NCBI GenBank assembly: GCA_964007475.1
Contig: OZ023273.1
Location: 8,017,234 to 8,081,233 of the forward strand
Reading direction: 5' to 3'
Source: Hybos culiciformis
Taxonomy: Eukaryota > Arthropoda > Insecta > Diptera > Hybotidae
Length of the DNA stretch: 64,000 bases
In this document: positions 44,801 to 64,000 of the stretch, piece by piece
Layout of the letters: each line of letters opens with the position of its first letter
Position numbering within the stretch: position 1 is the stretch's first letter
Translations under genes and position numbers: made by a program
Notes under the pieces: generated by a model
Seen by the model: only the letters and a program-made list of their open reading frames with translations
The model's database searches: none
What the model was told of the DNA's origin: nothing

Positions 44801-47057
44801 TAACACTGGATGTTGACGGAACGAAATTCTGCAAATCAATTGGCAGTGGGAGGCTTTTCTTATTTATTTTAAAATCAGAATCTGGGTAAACTCTTTTTGA
44901 TAATAATTTTATGATTATCAACTCATCATTATTTGCAATTGCAATACTTAATGCTAAATTCTCTTTATCTTTGGCACCAAATCTATAATAAAAATATATT
45001 TTTATATTTCGATAACAAATTTTATTTTACCTTACTTCAAAAGAATATCCACCATTTTAGCAGACCTTTGCTTACATGCCTCTGTTAACGGCACATTACT
45101 TAATCCATAAATTTCTTCACTAATCCTGAAAAAAAGCATATATTCAAAAATCAAAAATTACTTTGGATTATCATATAAAACTTACTTTGGATTACTGGGA
45201 TCCTCGACAGGTTTTGCAATAACATTTGGATCTGCTTTAAATTCTAATAACTTTCCAACCACGTCGAGAAAGCCACCACGAACAGCTGCTAATAATGCTG
45301 TCTCTTGTGCAGCCCCACACAGCAAATTCAATTTTATTGGACATACTTCTTGAACAATCTTAAACTTAAAGAAAAAGTGATAAAGAGTTAATTTTAATGT
45401 TTTAGTTACTATATTTTAAATAAGACATAATCTTCTACCCAGGTTTTTAAATACATAGTTAGTTTAATATAGGAGAAATACAGTGCTTTCTTAGATTAGA
45501 TACACTAACAAATAAGAGAACAAAAAAATACATTATTATACAAGCGACTGGAAATATTTAATGAACTGCCAAATAATATTAAAGATATAAACTATTATTG
45601 GAAATTAAAAAAAAAATTAATATTGTAAAGGGCAAAATTTCATATTTATAATTTAAAAATGTAATGGTAAAAATTAATAATAAAACATAATATTAAATTA
45701 TATATAGAAAGTATATTATAAGAAACTAGCATAAAAGAGTATAATTATTAACATTATCGATCAATCAATGGGTACTAAAAAGTATTAGAAGTTTATTCTT
45801 TTTACTGAGTTAGGTTTTTTATTGTTCTCATAATACTAAAAATTATTGGATACGATGCAAATATTCACAAAATGTAAATCCAAATAAAACCATAATTCAA
45901 AAAAAAAAATTACATCTTTGCTCTCATTATCATCCTGTACAAGTCTTGATAGTATTGATTGCACTTTTGTTGGTGTTTCTGAACTATTTTGAGTTTCTTG
46001 AAATATGGTTTTACGCGATTCGACTTTCCAATTGAGCAATGCGTTCACTAAATTTATATTTCCAAGTATACTGGCAATGTAAAGACAATTTTGCCCGGTA
46101 ACATCTTGTTGATTCGGATCAAATCCTAAACTATATTCCCAAATTCCTTCATCATATCTAAAAAAAAAGAAAAGATTATCGGGAAAATAAGTAAAAAATA
46201 TAAATTTAATTTCGTTATATAAAATACCTATATGTAGAACATAGTTCAGGTGGATATTTGTAATTTATTAATAGCTCAACAATATTAGTGTGAAGATTAA
46301 TGCAAGCTGAATGTAGAGGAGACCATCTTTCTACAGTAAGTTGCTAAATAATATAGAAAAGTAGTTTAATTAAATCATAAAATTCATGAATTACTGTTAT
46401 TTATCATACGATTTATTCATAATTTTTACCTCAATTAATTCTGGAAAAGTATCTAATAATAATTTTGTTATGTTATAATGGCCAACCATGCAACTGGCAT
46501 ACAAAGGTGAATATTTTGTAACTGGATGACTGCGCCCATCTGCTCCAGCATTTATTAATAATTTTGTTACTTCTTCATAACCAGAATGTGAGGATCTAAA
46601 AATAAAATGTAAATTTTTACGATAATTTATTTTAGAACAATAAATTGAAAAATCAGGATTTATTCTTGATCATGATTTCATTTCTGCCGATGATAACTAT
46701 TGCAAAACTTAATTGTAGGTAGGCACTTACATGTATAAGAGGGTATTTGCACCTTTTGGTGTTAAATTAACAATAATTTTTCTTTCATCGGCTAATGCAT
46801 TTAATAAAACTTCAACAGCAGTTACATTTCCAATTGTCACCGCTTGACGTAACTCTTCGTGTTTCTTCAATCTCATTTTTTCATTAAAATCTAAAATCAA
46901 AATTTTTCTGCAATTTTTGTTTTTTTTTTCTTTTATTTATGAAAAATATAATTTTGTTGTACCAACCTAAAATTTGTGCGATTTGCTCCATTTCTGTAGC
47001 TTCGATAGCTTCACAGTCACAAGCTTCAATAGTTTTTGTTGAAAAACTCCAATCCAT
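32899..47057 (-). CDS. Lrrk: Leucine-rich repeat kinase (Roco family, LRRK)
   Basis: A multidomain GTPase-kinase of endolysosomal and Golgi membranes. Thirty-seven exons, all in phase, give 2337 aa. TAA lies directly before the ATG (47055-47057). Exons, 5' to 3': 46967-47057, 46731-46890, 46430-46595, 46228-46343, 45914-46157, 45186-45358, 45036-45125, 44722-44982, 44284-44439, 43961-44225, 43803-43891, 43532-43741, 43220-43468, 42983-43163, 42547-42766, 42267-42314, 41508-41651, 41311-41410, 41131-41248, 40691-40872, 39965-40210, 39667-39900, 39240-39354, 38944-39180, 37779-38573, 37535-37720, 37194-37382, 36959-37140, 36793-36884, 36666-36730, 36403-36588, 36211-36340, 35693-35918, 35389-35634, 34825-35125, 33864-33983, 32899-33099. 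Order: ankyrin (about 40-430), LRRs (about 440-880), Roc (GVQGIGKTT with K910, DFGGQ at 982-986, THYD at 1040-1043), COR (FLDPQWLCDML, MTYFPSGFW), kinase (GRGAFG, K1679, YRDLKSEN with D1800, DYG 1830-1832), WD40. No break is seen. Ankyrin plus LRR is the single-copy invertebrate layout. Confidence 0.97.
41910..42117. mobile_element. MITE-like inverted-repeat element in a Lrrk intron
   Basis: 208 bases bounded by CATAGATTAAGAAT and its exact reverse complement ATTCTTAATCTATG. Farther in, TTCATACAACAT pairs with ATGTTGTATGAA, and TTTTTATGTGAA...GTGTTAGTAAAAC with its counterpart. Arms total about 90 bases each with small indels. It lies between the exons ending and starting at 42267 and 41651, so it is spliced out with the intron that separates the two halves of the P-loop codons. 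Confidence 0.75.
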
Positions 47058-49143
47058 TTATAGGTATGTACCTACAAAAATAATAATTGTTCCGTCCTGG
47101 AACTAAAATTTCGTCGTTTTTTAATTGTAGATAGGTACCAATTATGTAGTTTTAAATTTTTTTGTTATTTATTTTTTTTCCTTGAATATTTTCTTAAATT
47201 TCAATTTTATTATGAAGGTAAACTATGCAGCGCAGCAAATTAATAAATTTTAAATTAATAGCTATATTACCTACTTACAACCTACTGCTGTATATGTAGA
47301 GCTATAGTTTATTCTTTTATAAATTTATAGGTAACTAACAATCTAGTTATTTTTTAGGTAGATATAATAAATATTTTTAATTTTTGTTTTTTAACTTTAA
47401 TTTTCTTTTTTTTTTAATTTATTATTTTAATCTTTTAATTTTTTAATAATAAATAAATACAGTATGTAGTAATTAACAATCATTGAAAATTTTTAAAACC
47501 ACAAAAAAATATTAAATCTAAAGACCAAAATGCTCACGACGACGAATAAAATTTATGAATGAAAAAATAAAAATTATGAATCGATTTTTTGCAGTTTTTT
47601 TTACTATTAATCCAGTGCAATTGTAGTGATTTATTCCTTACATGATTTTTTTCAGTATTGGAACTTCAGAATGGTCAGAACCAAATTAAAATAAAGGTAC
47701 AAACTTTAATATTTAATCGTGATTTTGAAAAAAATTAAATAATTCTTCTCAGTACAATTTTATGTTCACAATAATACGTATATAACCTATAGGTATTATA
47801 AACTTATTATTGTCTTACGTGTGTGGTATGTATGTCTGACATTTGAAGGAATTACCTACATAACTTACCTATAAATACTAATAGACTTGGAGTTTTGCTC
47901 TGACTCGTAGTAATAATAATTTTTTTAACTTGGACTTAGGTATTTTGCTATTTTGTTCGATTCAGATATTTTGCGAAAAATTTAATAATACATACCTATT
48001 TAAAAAATTACATTATTATAGATTATAGGTACAAGAACAAGATACCTAGGTTAATTCTTAGGAATTAAAATAAGTAAATAAAAAGATAATAATGTATGTT
48101 AGAATGTAGTAAGATTTGGACCCTAATAAGATGTTTAATTTTTTTTATTACAATCCACAAATTTAAGAAAACGTTATCCACATTCCTATTTGAATTTAAT
48201 AATTTGTTTATTTTGATTTTGAAAACATATGATTATACAAAAAGAATGCGAACCTAACTACCACCACACTACCAATATTAATAATTTCTTTTATATTATT
48301 ATGTGAATTATTATTATGATTAGCACCCGTCAGTTTTAATTTGTTTTAAATTAATTTTCTAATATCTTTTGTGAGAAAAAATTATTTAGTCTGCTTATTA
48401 ATAAAATGTTTAATTTACATTTACTTACTTTGTAAATTGCAAAGTATGACAATTCAAATCTTGGATAGGTACATTATTTTTGCTTAGAACTTTAAGGAGC
48501 GAAAAAACCTAATGTTTAAAAAATAATAAAAAACCTTCAATTTAATATTTTGAACATTTATTTTTAATTTATAAAATTTAAGTTTCCCATATGGAAATTT
48601 GTATAAAATATATTATTTATAATGTAAAAAAAGAAAAAAATAGTAACAGCAAGAATTAAGTATGTCATTGTTTTTCTTGTGAATTTATCATATAATACAT
48701 TTAATATCTTTAGATTAGAGGTAAATATAATATTTATTTATTACAATAACTGTTTGGCAAAATAATTTTGTATTTTTAATTAATCTTTGATTGTTATTTT
48801 AATTTTTTTTTTTCTGTTTTCTCGTTCGTTTTTTTATTATCATAAGCGAAATTTCATAATTATTTTTTACAAGAATATTAATAATCTTTATTCTTAATAC
48901 CTACTAATTTTTTATTGAGTGCTTATTCAAAACTTTCATTATAATCAATTTTTTAACCTTTCTTAAAATTTACTTCAACCATAAACCACAGAATAAAAAT
49001 TACTTTTTAATGTACACGTGTAAATATATATAATATAATGAAGATGCATAAGGATTATTTAATCATATTCTAATATTATTCGACGTAGAAAACAAATTTC
49101 TTTTTAAATGTAGAAAAAAAAAAGATAATGCTTAAATGTCTAG
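47058..49143. other. Intergenic region between Lrrk and Alg-2
   Basis: AT-rich, with scattered TAGGTA/TACCTA words and no supported coding region. It must contain the Lrrk 5' UTR and promoter and the Alg-2 3' UTR. No clear core-promoter motif was seen. Confidence 0.5.
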
Positions 49144-50982
<1,839 letters not shown>

Positions 50983-51383
50983 TTTTTAGATTAATATTTT
51001 TTTTTATATATTAAAAATATTTTTTCAATTAAATTTTATTTTTAACGATAACGATTAATAAAATCAAATTATTTTGTTTTCCTTCTAGAAATTAAAAATT
51101 CTTCTCTTCAGATTCACGACGGCACCACACGCAAAGATAAATTTGATTATACTTCTTATTTTTTCTTTATTTTATATGGGTTCGGGATTCACGTACGATT
51201 CTTAAATAGGGATAGGATCCAAATTTTTACATGACGTCATATTACGTAATGAATTCAAGTGACATTATTTCTTATGACAACCACATACATTCCTATATAA
51301 TTTTTTTTGTTTTGTTTTGCCAGTCCCTCTGTGGCTATTTTATGAACTACAAAAGCATATACAATTTTTATTTACACTTTGTT
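50983..51383. other. Alg-2 upstream region
   Basis: Probable 5' UTR and promoter of Alg-2 (minus strand). No diagnostic motif is seen beyond AT-rich sequence and a TACGTAA word near 51243. Confidence 0.4.
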
Positions 51384-51765
51384 CAGGCTCAGACGCCGTG
51401 GATTTTTTCACGACGACGACTTATCGCGACTGAGCTGTGAAAAACGTGACGACCGCGCGGCGACGGCCCAGTCAGTCGACTCGAATTTTTTCCCAAAAAA
51501 AATTGTTTTTCCCAAAAAAAAATTTTTTCCAAAAAAAATTTTTATTCCGAAAAAAAAATTTTTTCGGTACAAAATTCAAACCAAAAAAAGAAAAAAAAAA
51601 TTTTTTTCCTGATTTTTGAAGCAAATTCTTACGGCGCAACTGATTTTTGAAGCAAATTCTTACGGCGCAAATCCACGACCAGCCGCGTAAAATTCAACGA
51701 CGACTAATCGAAAAAAGACGCGGCGCGACGACGGTCGGCTTATTTTTTGACGGCGTCTGAGCCTG
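51384..51765. mobile_element. GC-rich terminal-inverted-repeat element A
   Basis: 382 bases bounded by the perfect 16-base inverted repeat CAGGCTCAGACGCCGT. Subterminal regions are rich in CGACGAC words in opposite orientations. The centre has runs of CCCAAAAAAAATTTTT and a perfect tandem duplication of 31 bases (51609-51639 and 51640-51670). No transposase frame is present. Flanking bases show no obvious target-site duplication. GC content is far above the surroundings. This looks like a non-autonomous DNA transposon. The open frames across it are artefacts of the repeat. Confidence 0.7.
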
Positions 51766-51807
51766 TATAGATTTATTATCAAAACTGAATAAACCGTCAA
51801 TTAATGT

Positions 51808-52102
51808 AGTAAACACAATTGGGGCGACAACGACAACGAAAGCGATAGCGACTATAAAAAAAAATAGAAACCATATATTTGTATGAGAAAGAACACAATT
51901 GAGACGACTGGCGACAAACGACAATTGTTTATATTTTGTCGCCGGGCGACAACGACAACCATATATTTTTTTTATCTTTTTTTTATTTGTTTTTTTTTCT
52001 GTTTATTTATTTCGTCGCCGTCGCCGTAATTGTGTTCACTGCAGTGACATCGCTGTCGTAGTCGTCGTTGTCGCCATCGTTGTCGCCCCAATTGCGTTTA
52101 CT
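51808..52102. mobile_element. GC-rich terminal-inverted-repeat element B with nested arms
   Basis: 295 bases starting AGTAAACACAATTGGGGCGA and ending with its reverse complement, 25 of 26 terminal bases matching (A/G difference at base 8). A second, nested inverted repeat GAACACAATT...GGCGAC lies at 51891-51915 and about 52015-52038. CCATATATTT occurs twice inside. The element is rich in CGACAA/GTCGTC and lies 42 bases from element A. No coding capacity is seen. Confidence 0.7.
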
Positions 52103-54552
52103 CCTTAAACTGTATGTAGTGCCTTTCAGAGTAGTTAAAAAAGAATTGATTCATTAAATCGATTATTTTTCTTTCCAATCAAACCAGAGAATTCAATTTA
52201 ATGAAATAAATATAATAAATTCAACATATACCTAGCATACAGAACGTTTCTATTAAAATTAAATAATTTTTCGTTCAATTATTTACAACTGGTTTGCTGG
52301 ACTCAAAAAAATTTATGTAATTTATATGAACTCTGCGAATGGCTCTTATAATTAATTCATTTTGAAAAAAAAAAAAACAATTTCGAAAATATTGAAAATT
52401 TCATACCCCACCCCAATTCCAAGCTAAAAATTATGGAAAATTTTCAAAAAAAAAAATGCAATCAGCCAGTCAATCATAAACTCTTACGTCAAACTTGGGT
52501 AGCTGAATAACAACCGAGATCACTGCTTACAATTCTATTCAACTTCAAATTTTGACGCATCAAAGAACTATATTTATGCATTTTGTTCCCAGGGAGTGAA
52601 TAGGAATTTTTTCCGCAAATTTTACTCAGGATTTCCAAATATGGTTTAAGAGAATTAAAATACAAAATTGAAACTTTATAAATCGCGTATAATAAAAAAA
52701 ATTCGCGAAATTTTTTGCAAACGAAAAAAAAAAAACAAGGAAAAATCTCAAAAGAAAAATAATAAAAAGAAAAAAAAAGTTAAAGTTTTTACGCAAAACA
52801 AAAAAAATTTAATCAAAATATAAAAATAAAAAAAAAATAAATAAATAAAAAATTAAAAATGTTTAAAGACACCGAAGGTATTTTTAAAAGAAAAAAAAAA
52901 AGAACCAATAATTTTTGAACAAAATGAAGACAAAAAAAAAAACAATTTCCATTTCCCATATTTAAATTTTTATGAATTTTTTTTTTTATTACTTTCAAAG
53001 TTGAAAATTAAAAAAAAATCCAATTTATTTTTCTTCTTATTTAAATAATTTCTAATTCGTTGTTTGCAAATTTTTTAATTTTAGCAAAATTAACCTACCT
53101 AGGTTTAAGGTATTAAATTTTCCGAAAATTTTCCACAAAAAAAAAAATAACTTACCTAAAAAAAAAAAACAACAAAAAAATTAATAAAACAGGATTTTTA
53201 GGCACACACCACGAAAAGTGGGTTGGACGAAAATCTGATGGGAGGGAATGGGTTTGATCCGATCTCCACGCATTTATAATAAATCCGCGTAATAAAAAAT
53301 ATGTACCTATTTACCTAACGCTACTACCTACCTCAGAAAAAAAAAAAAAAAAAAACAATTATCAAAATATTATAAATTTTATGCACCTATGTAGCTACTT
53401 TACATAGAATATATCATTAAAAAAAAAAATTACCTACAGCAGTCAGCAATATCATAAAATATAATAACAACAAAACAAATATTATCTGCAACACCAACAA
53501 TAAAAATTATTCTTCTTGTGGGGGGGCATTCATTTGAATTTTGTTATTTTATAAAATTATACTTAAAAAATTGATATGAACGAACCACAATAAACAAATA
53601 TATATATATATACATTTTTCTTTCCATCTACTTGTTACTAAATGAAACATGATGAGTCTTATAGTTTCATTTAACCCACACAGCGGTTCACTATAATTAT
53701 CTACCTGCTGATACTGCATGCAAGTTATAATAGAATCTATTTCAAGTCTGTATCTATTGAATTTTAATGTCCTTAACCTTAACTAAGTATTTTAACGTGT
53801 AGCATTACGAAATTTCTTCGAAGAAGATTAAAAATAGATGCTAACATAACATTTAGGTGCCTACCTACCTACTTTTTTATAATTTATTTTTCTATAATTC
53901 GTCAATTACCAAATAATGACTTCGCGGAGTAACTAAACAGCTGACTCGACTTTACTTTTGTTTAATATGCTTTCCGAGGATTTTCTGTATAAAAATGGGT
54001 TTCAGTTAAATTTTTAAAACAAGGCGAATATTACGTTGAAACATAAAAAAAATAAATAAAATGAAGATATCTAGCTAGTCGACCTTTAGTATAAACTACA
54101 TAATCTAATTGTGATCTGTTTTAGATAACAGTGTCTTGTTTTAAATTTAAAATTAACTAAGTACTAGGCATATATTATTTCTCTTTCTATAATGTAAGTA
54201 TTTTAAATCGATCGTGTAATCCTTCAAAAATCCTATTATCAAATTTTATTTTGATGCCATTGAGTGAATATTCAATTATATTTCCACTTAAATTGAATGG
54301 AGAATAGGCCTTTTGGTTTAACCTTCGAGTTCGTACTAAATTATTTAAGTAACTTGTATTTTATGATTCTGGTTAAATATTTCGAATTTTTTTTACAAAT
54401 TGTTAAATGCATTCGTGAAGATTCAATCCAATTGTTAGGTTTATTCGATTTTATCCTAAAATTTATATTATTTTAGTAAGAGGTTGATAATTGTAAACAT
54501 AAAATCACAAAAAAAGTATTTTTTATTTATTTTTTTTAACCTTTTTTCTTAG
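52103..54552. other. Intergenic/upstream region of the winged eye gene
   Basis: Purine- and AT-rich low-complexity DNA (52700-53200 is mostly A-tracts on the + strand), TAGGTA words near 53095-53330, and a (TA)n run near 53600. The wge first exon(s), 5' UTR and promoter must lie here or further left. A consensus donor GTAAGTATTTT at about 54193 could end a 5' UTR exon. Confidence 0.4.
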
Positions 54553-54559
54553 ATTCAAC

Positions 54560-61088
<6,529 letters not shown>

Positions 61089-62526
61089 GAGAAAATTTAA
61101 AATATATTTATATAAATTACATAAAGTAGATTATAAGCAGTGCAATATATTTTTGTTATATATTACATCTATTTTTATTAAAAAAAACCATAAAGAAAAA
61201 AAAAATTAAAAAACTCAAATTATAAAAAATAATTTTGATTCAGAAAAAATACTATTTTATAAACAAAAAATGTATTTATGTATACTACTTATTAAAAATA
61301 TTTAAACTACAAGTATTTTTCAATTAATATTTTTTTCTTTTTAAAATATATTAATAAAACAAAGTAAAAGAATATGAATAGTTATTTTTTTATATTGAAA
61401 TATGATTTTTTCCTGTCAATAAATAATTAATTTTAACTTTAATTCAAAAAAAAAATATATTTTTCAGTGTACATATTTATATAACTTTTTTTTTATTATA
61501 TTACATATATGCTTTGTTTTTAAATTATTGTGTTTTTATTTGAAATTACTTATAAATAATGTTAGCGTTGTGATTATAAAACCTTTTTTGATGTTAGCGA
61601 TAATTATTTTTATATCCTTAATGTTTGTTTATTACCTTTGAAACTAATGAAAAATATTGAAAAAAATGTCTTTACCCAAATGAAATCCACATACCTTAAA
61701 ATAATTGCTTCCATACAAAAAGAATTTGTTCGTTTAATTTCCCTAAGCTAGATGCTCTGTTTTCTGTATTTGTTTTTGTTAATAGAGCATTCTTTGCCAG
61801 TTTTTTTCTAATAATTTATACTAAAAAAATTTAATTTGAATTTTTAATGAATTTGAAAACTGGAAATATTTACAAAAAAGAAGAAGTAAAAATACATAAT
61901 GAGAAATACATTTTGTTTGTGCATATATATTTGAAAATATGTATGTATATTTATTTATGACGTTTAAATTCTTGTCTGTATCGTTTACTCAGGTAACATA
62001 TTCATTGGCGAAAAATCCAATTTCATTCTCGCATGTTTAAATGTTATATCCGTGTTAATTTTTTTTGTGATAGAACATATTATATTCAATTTTTTTTGCT
62101 GGCACGAATAGTGCCGGATCTATACATTATTCGGGTTGAGTTTGGAATCGAGCTGCCTCGTTAAACGTTTTATAAAAATCAGAATTAAATATAAATTATG
62201 AATCCTGTTTTGAGTAATGAAAATTAAAAAAGTAGGTTCCTAGAAAAATATAGGAAAAAATTAGAAATGAAACAATTTTCAAAATTTATTTTTTTTTAAA
62301 TTATGTTGTAAATGTATTGATTATTTTACTAAATTGCATATCCTTTAATTTTTATTCTATAATTCATTTTCTTTATTCAATTTTTAAGCTTTAATTACTA
62401 ATGGGGCATAATTTTTTTTCTTGCTTTTATTATGGTTTTTTATTAAATTATGAACAAAATAAAATTAAATTCCTTCAGTTAATGAATTTTTATTATGAGA
62501 TTTTAAAATTATTAACTAATAATTGA
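61089..62526. other. Convergent 3' flanks of winged eye and the Ig-domain gene
   Basis: AT-rich, with no coding sequence seen. It holds the 3' UTRs of both convergent genes. An AATAAA at 61418-61423 is a possible wge poly(A) signal. Confidence 0.45.
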
Positions 62527-64000
62527 TCATCTTGTTTTTAAAAGCATAATCCACAAAATTTCACATAATAAAATTAAAATATTATTCCATTTGAAACATT
62601 TAACAGCTGAAGAAATTGAGTTACTTCTACCTCGAGATGCTGAGAGACCTGAAAAAACAAATTTTTTGTTGTGAATGTAAATTTTACGTTTCGTAAAAAA
62701 TATTTTTCATTTATAATTTGTTCTATAGCAGCGCTTACCTCCAATTATATTAGAATGATCCTCGTTAAGAGAAGGACTGCCAGCATGCAGTTTTATTTCT
62801 AAAATATGAAATCATTATTTTCAAATTTTTTTTTAAATTTAATTAAAAAATACCATATAATCGAAGTGTTCCTTCGGCTCGGCCTAGCGAATTGGTACTA
62901 ACGCATGAGTAGGTTCCTATATCAGCTTGTGAAAATGATCGGACAACTAAAGTCATTTTACCCTTATAGCCTTCTCGTTGTTCTGTTATTCCATATTTGG
63001 GTCTACAAAAGCAACAATTTATTTATTACCCCTTTTTTTATTGCAAATTATTTACGAACCCATCTAATAACATTTCTGGTCTTGGATGAACAACTCCATC
63101 AATTGTTGTGGATACAGAACCAAACTGATGGGTTGTGGGAATACGGCCTCCTTTTAACCAATAACTTACTGGAGCTGGAGATGCTTCAACTTCACATTCC
63201 AATTGAACATCTGAACCTAATGGTGCACCTAATAATTGACTTGCAGCGTGAACTGATGGCGAAACTAAAAAATAAATAATATTAAGTTTTTAAAAACTAA
63301 AAAATGTTATTGCGTTCTGGAGGATCATTTAGCCCTTAACTTATTTTATGATTTTCATATTGATTGATTCTCTCTCAAGAAAGGATACAAATTATTCCTA
63401 CATGTTTATAATAACTTCCTTCAAATACTTTAAGTTAGAATTAATTTCAGAAATATGACATTTCTAAAAATAACTCGTAAATAATTTGCGTGATATGAAT
63501 TTTTAAGTAACTATCTGACATGTTGTAGATGTAAATTGAGCATGTAACTGGAAATACGGTATTTTGAACTTACAGTGTACACTAAGAGATACTCTCTTGC
63601 TCACAGCTGGTGGAACATCATTTGATGCAATACACAAATAGGGTCCCATCATTTTTCTTTCTAATCTTAATAGTCTTAATGTCGATCCATTGTATGATTC
63701 GACTGAAAAAAATATAACTTCAGAAATCAGCTTTAATATAAAAAAATAAGAAGTTTACCCTTTACAGTCTCCCTTCCTCCGGGTTTTCTTATTAATATTA
63801 AATCGTTGTCTTCTCTTCTCCATGTTATTCTTGGAGGCGGATTACCGGTAGCTGAAAAAATTTAATTATACACACAAGAATTTTTTTTCCGATATTTATT
63901 TTGTTCACAGTTTACCTTTACATGTAAGACTTGCATCTTCTCCTTCTTGAACTGCAAGATCAGCTGATGAATCCTCATTTATTATATCTGGTGGGACTGC
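62527..64000 (-). CDS. Dpr-interacting-protein/lachesin-like Ig cell-adhesion protein (partial, 5' end outside)
   Basis: A GPI-type immunoglobulin-superfamily surface protein, as in the DIP/IgLON group that mediates neuronal partner recognition with Dpr proteins. Eight exons join in phase: 63916-64000 (cut by the window edge), 63759-63851, 63574-63702, 63060-63264, 62854-63002, 62739-62798, 62527-62648. That is seven visible exons, plus more expected upstream. Ig2 runs from VQEGEDASLTCKATG through ITWRRED to MGPYLCIASNDVPPAVSKRV. Ig3 runs from PLGSDVQLECEVEASPAPV through KYGITEQREGY to IGTYSCVSTNSLGRAEG. Both disulphide cysteine pairs and the tryptophans are present. The last exon ends in a hydrophobic stretch (NILILLCEILWIMLL) and stops after KTR, as expected for a GPI-anchor signal. 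The signal peptide and Ig1 are outside the window. Which DIP paralogue it is cannot be told. Confidence 0.9.

Noticed and set aside
51379..52108. Several open frames with hydrophobic or FFPKK-like repeats
   Set aside because: They fall within two inverted-repeat elements and follow homopolymer and CGAC repeats in every frame. No start context or homology supports them.

Overview
This is AT-rich insect nuclear DNA. The genes are intron-rich, with short GT-AG introns, AAAATAAA-type flanks, long A/T tracts and scattered (TAGGTA)-like microsatellite. Six protein-coding genes can be rebuilt exon by exon with consistent splice phases, and all six are ordinary animal or arthropod genes. I see no bacterial-type operon, CRISPR array or intact virus. 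I cannot assign the insect order from sequence alone.

Layout. 1-11.1 kb is gene-poor. It holds a decayed non-LTR retrotransposon tail (about 1.5-2.0 kb), a small inverted-repeat element (3.3 kb), TAGGTA clusters (7.3-8.0 kb) and a cluster of palindromic terminal-inverted-repeat elements (8.86-10.5 kb). Nup98-96 follows on the + strand (11.2-19.3 kb, 19 exons, 1805 aa). Facing it on the - strand is a kainate-type ionotropic glutamate receptor (21.4-26.5 kb), whose N-terminal exons are lost in a 200-N assembly gap (26528-26727). 26.7-32.9 kb is a gene graveyard with a GC-rich patch, a broken THAP-domain gene and an orphan, nonsense-mutated last exon of Arl1. Lrrk occupies 32.9-47.1 kb on the - strand (37 exons, 2337 aa, every splice phase verified). 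Alg-2/PDCD6 lies at 49.1-51.0 kb (- strand, 178 aa). Upstream of it, 51.4-52.1 kb carries two adjacent GC-rich terminal-inverted-repeat elements. The winged eye (wge/TNRC18-like) chromatin gene runs 54.6-61.1 kb on the + strand (12 exons, 1617 aa). The window ends inside a Dpr-interacting-protein/lachesin-like Ig cell-surface gene on the - strand (62.5-64.0 kb).

The genes are unrelated housekeeping and neuronal genes, not a pathway: nuclear pore (Nup98-96), glutamate signalling (iGluR), Roco kinase (Lrrk), calcium-sensing ESCRT/COPII adaptor (Alg-2), heterochromatin regulator (wge) and synaptic recognition (DIP). Nup98-96/iGluR and wge/DIP are convergent pairs. The items most worth checking are the nested palindromic element cluster at 9-10 kb, the GC-rich TIR pair at 51.4-52.1 kb, the THAP and Arl1 relics, and the micro-exons of the glutamate receptor.
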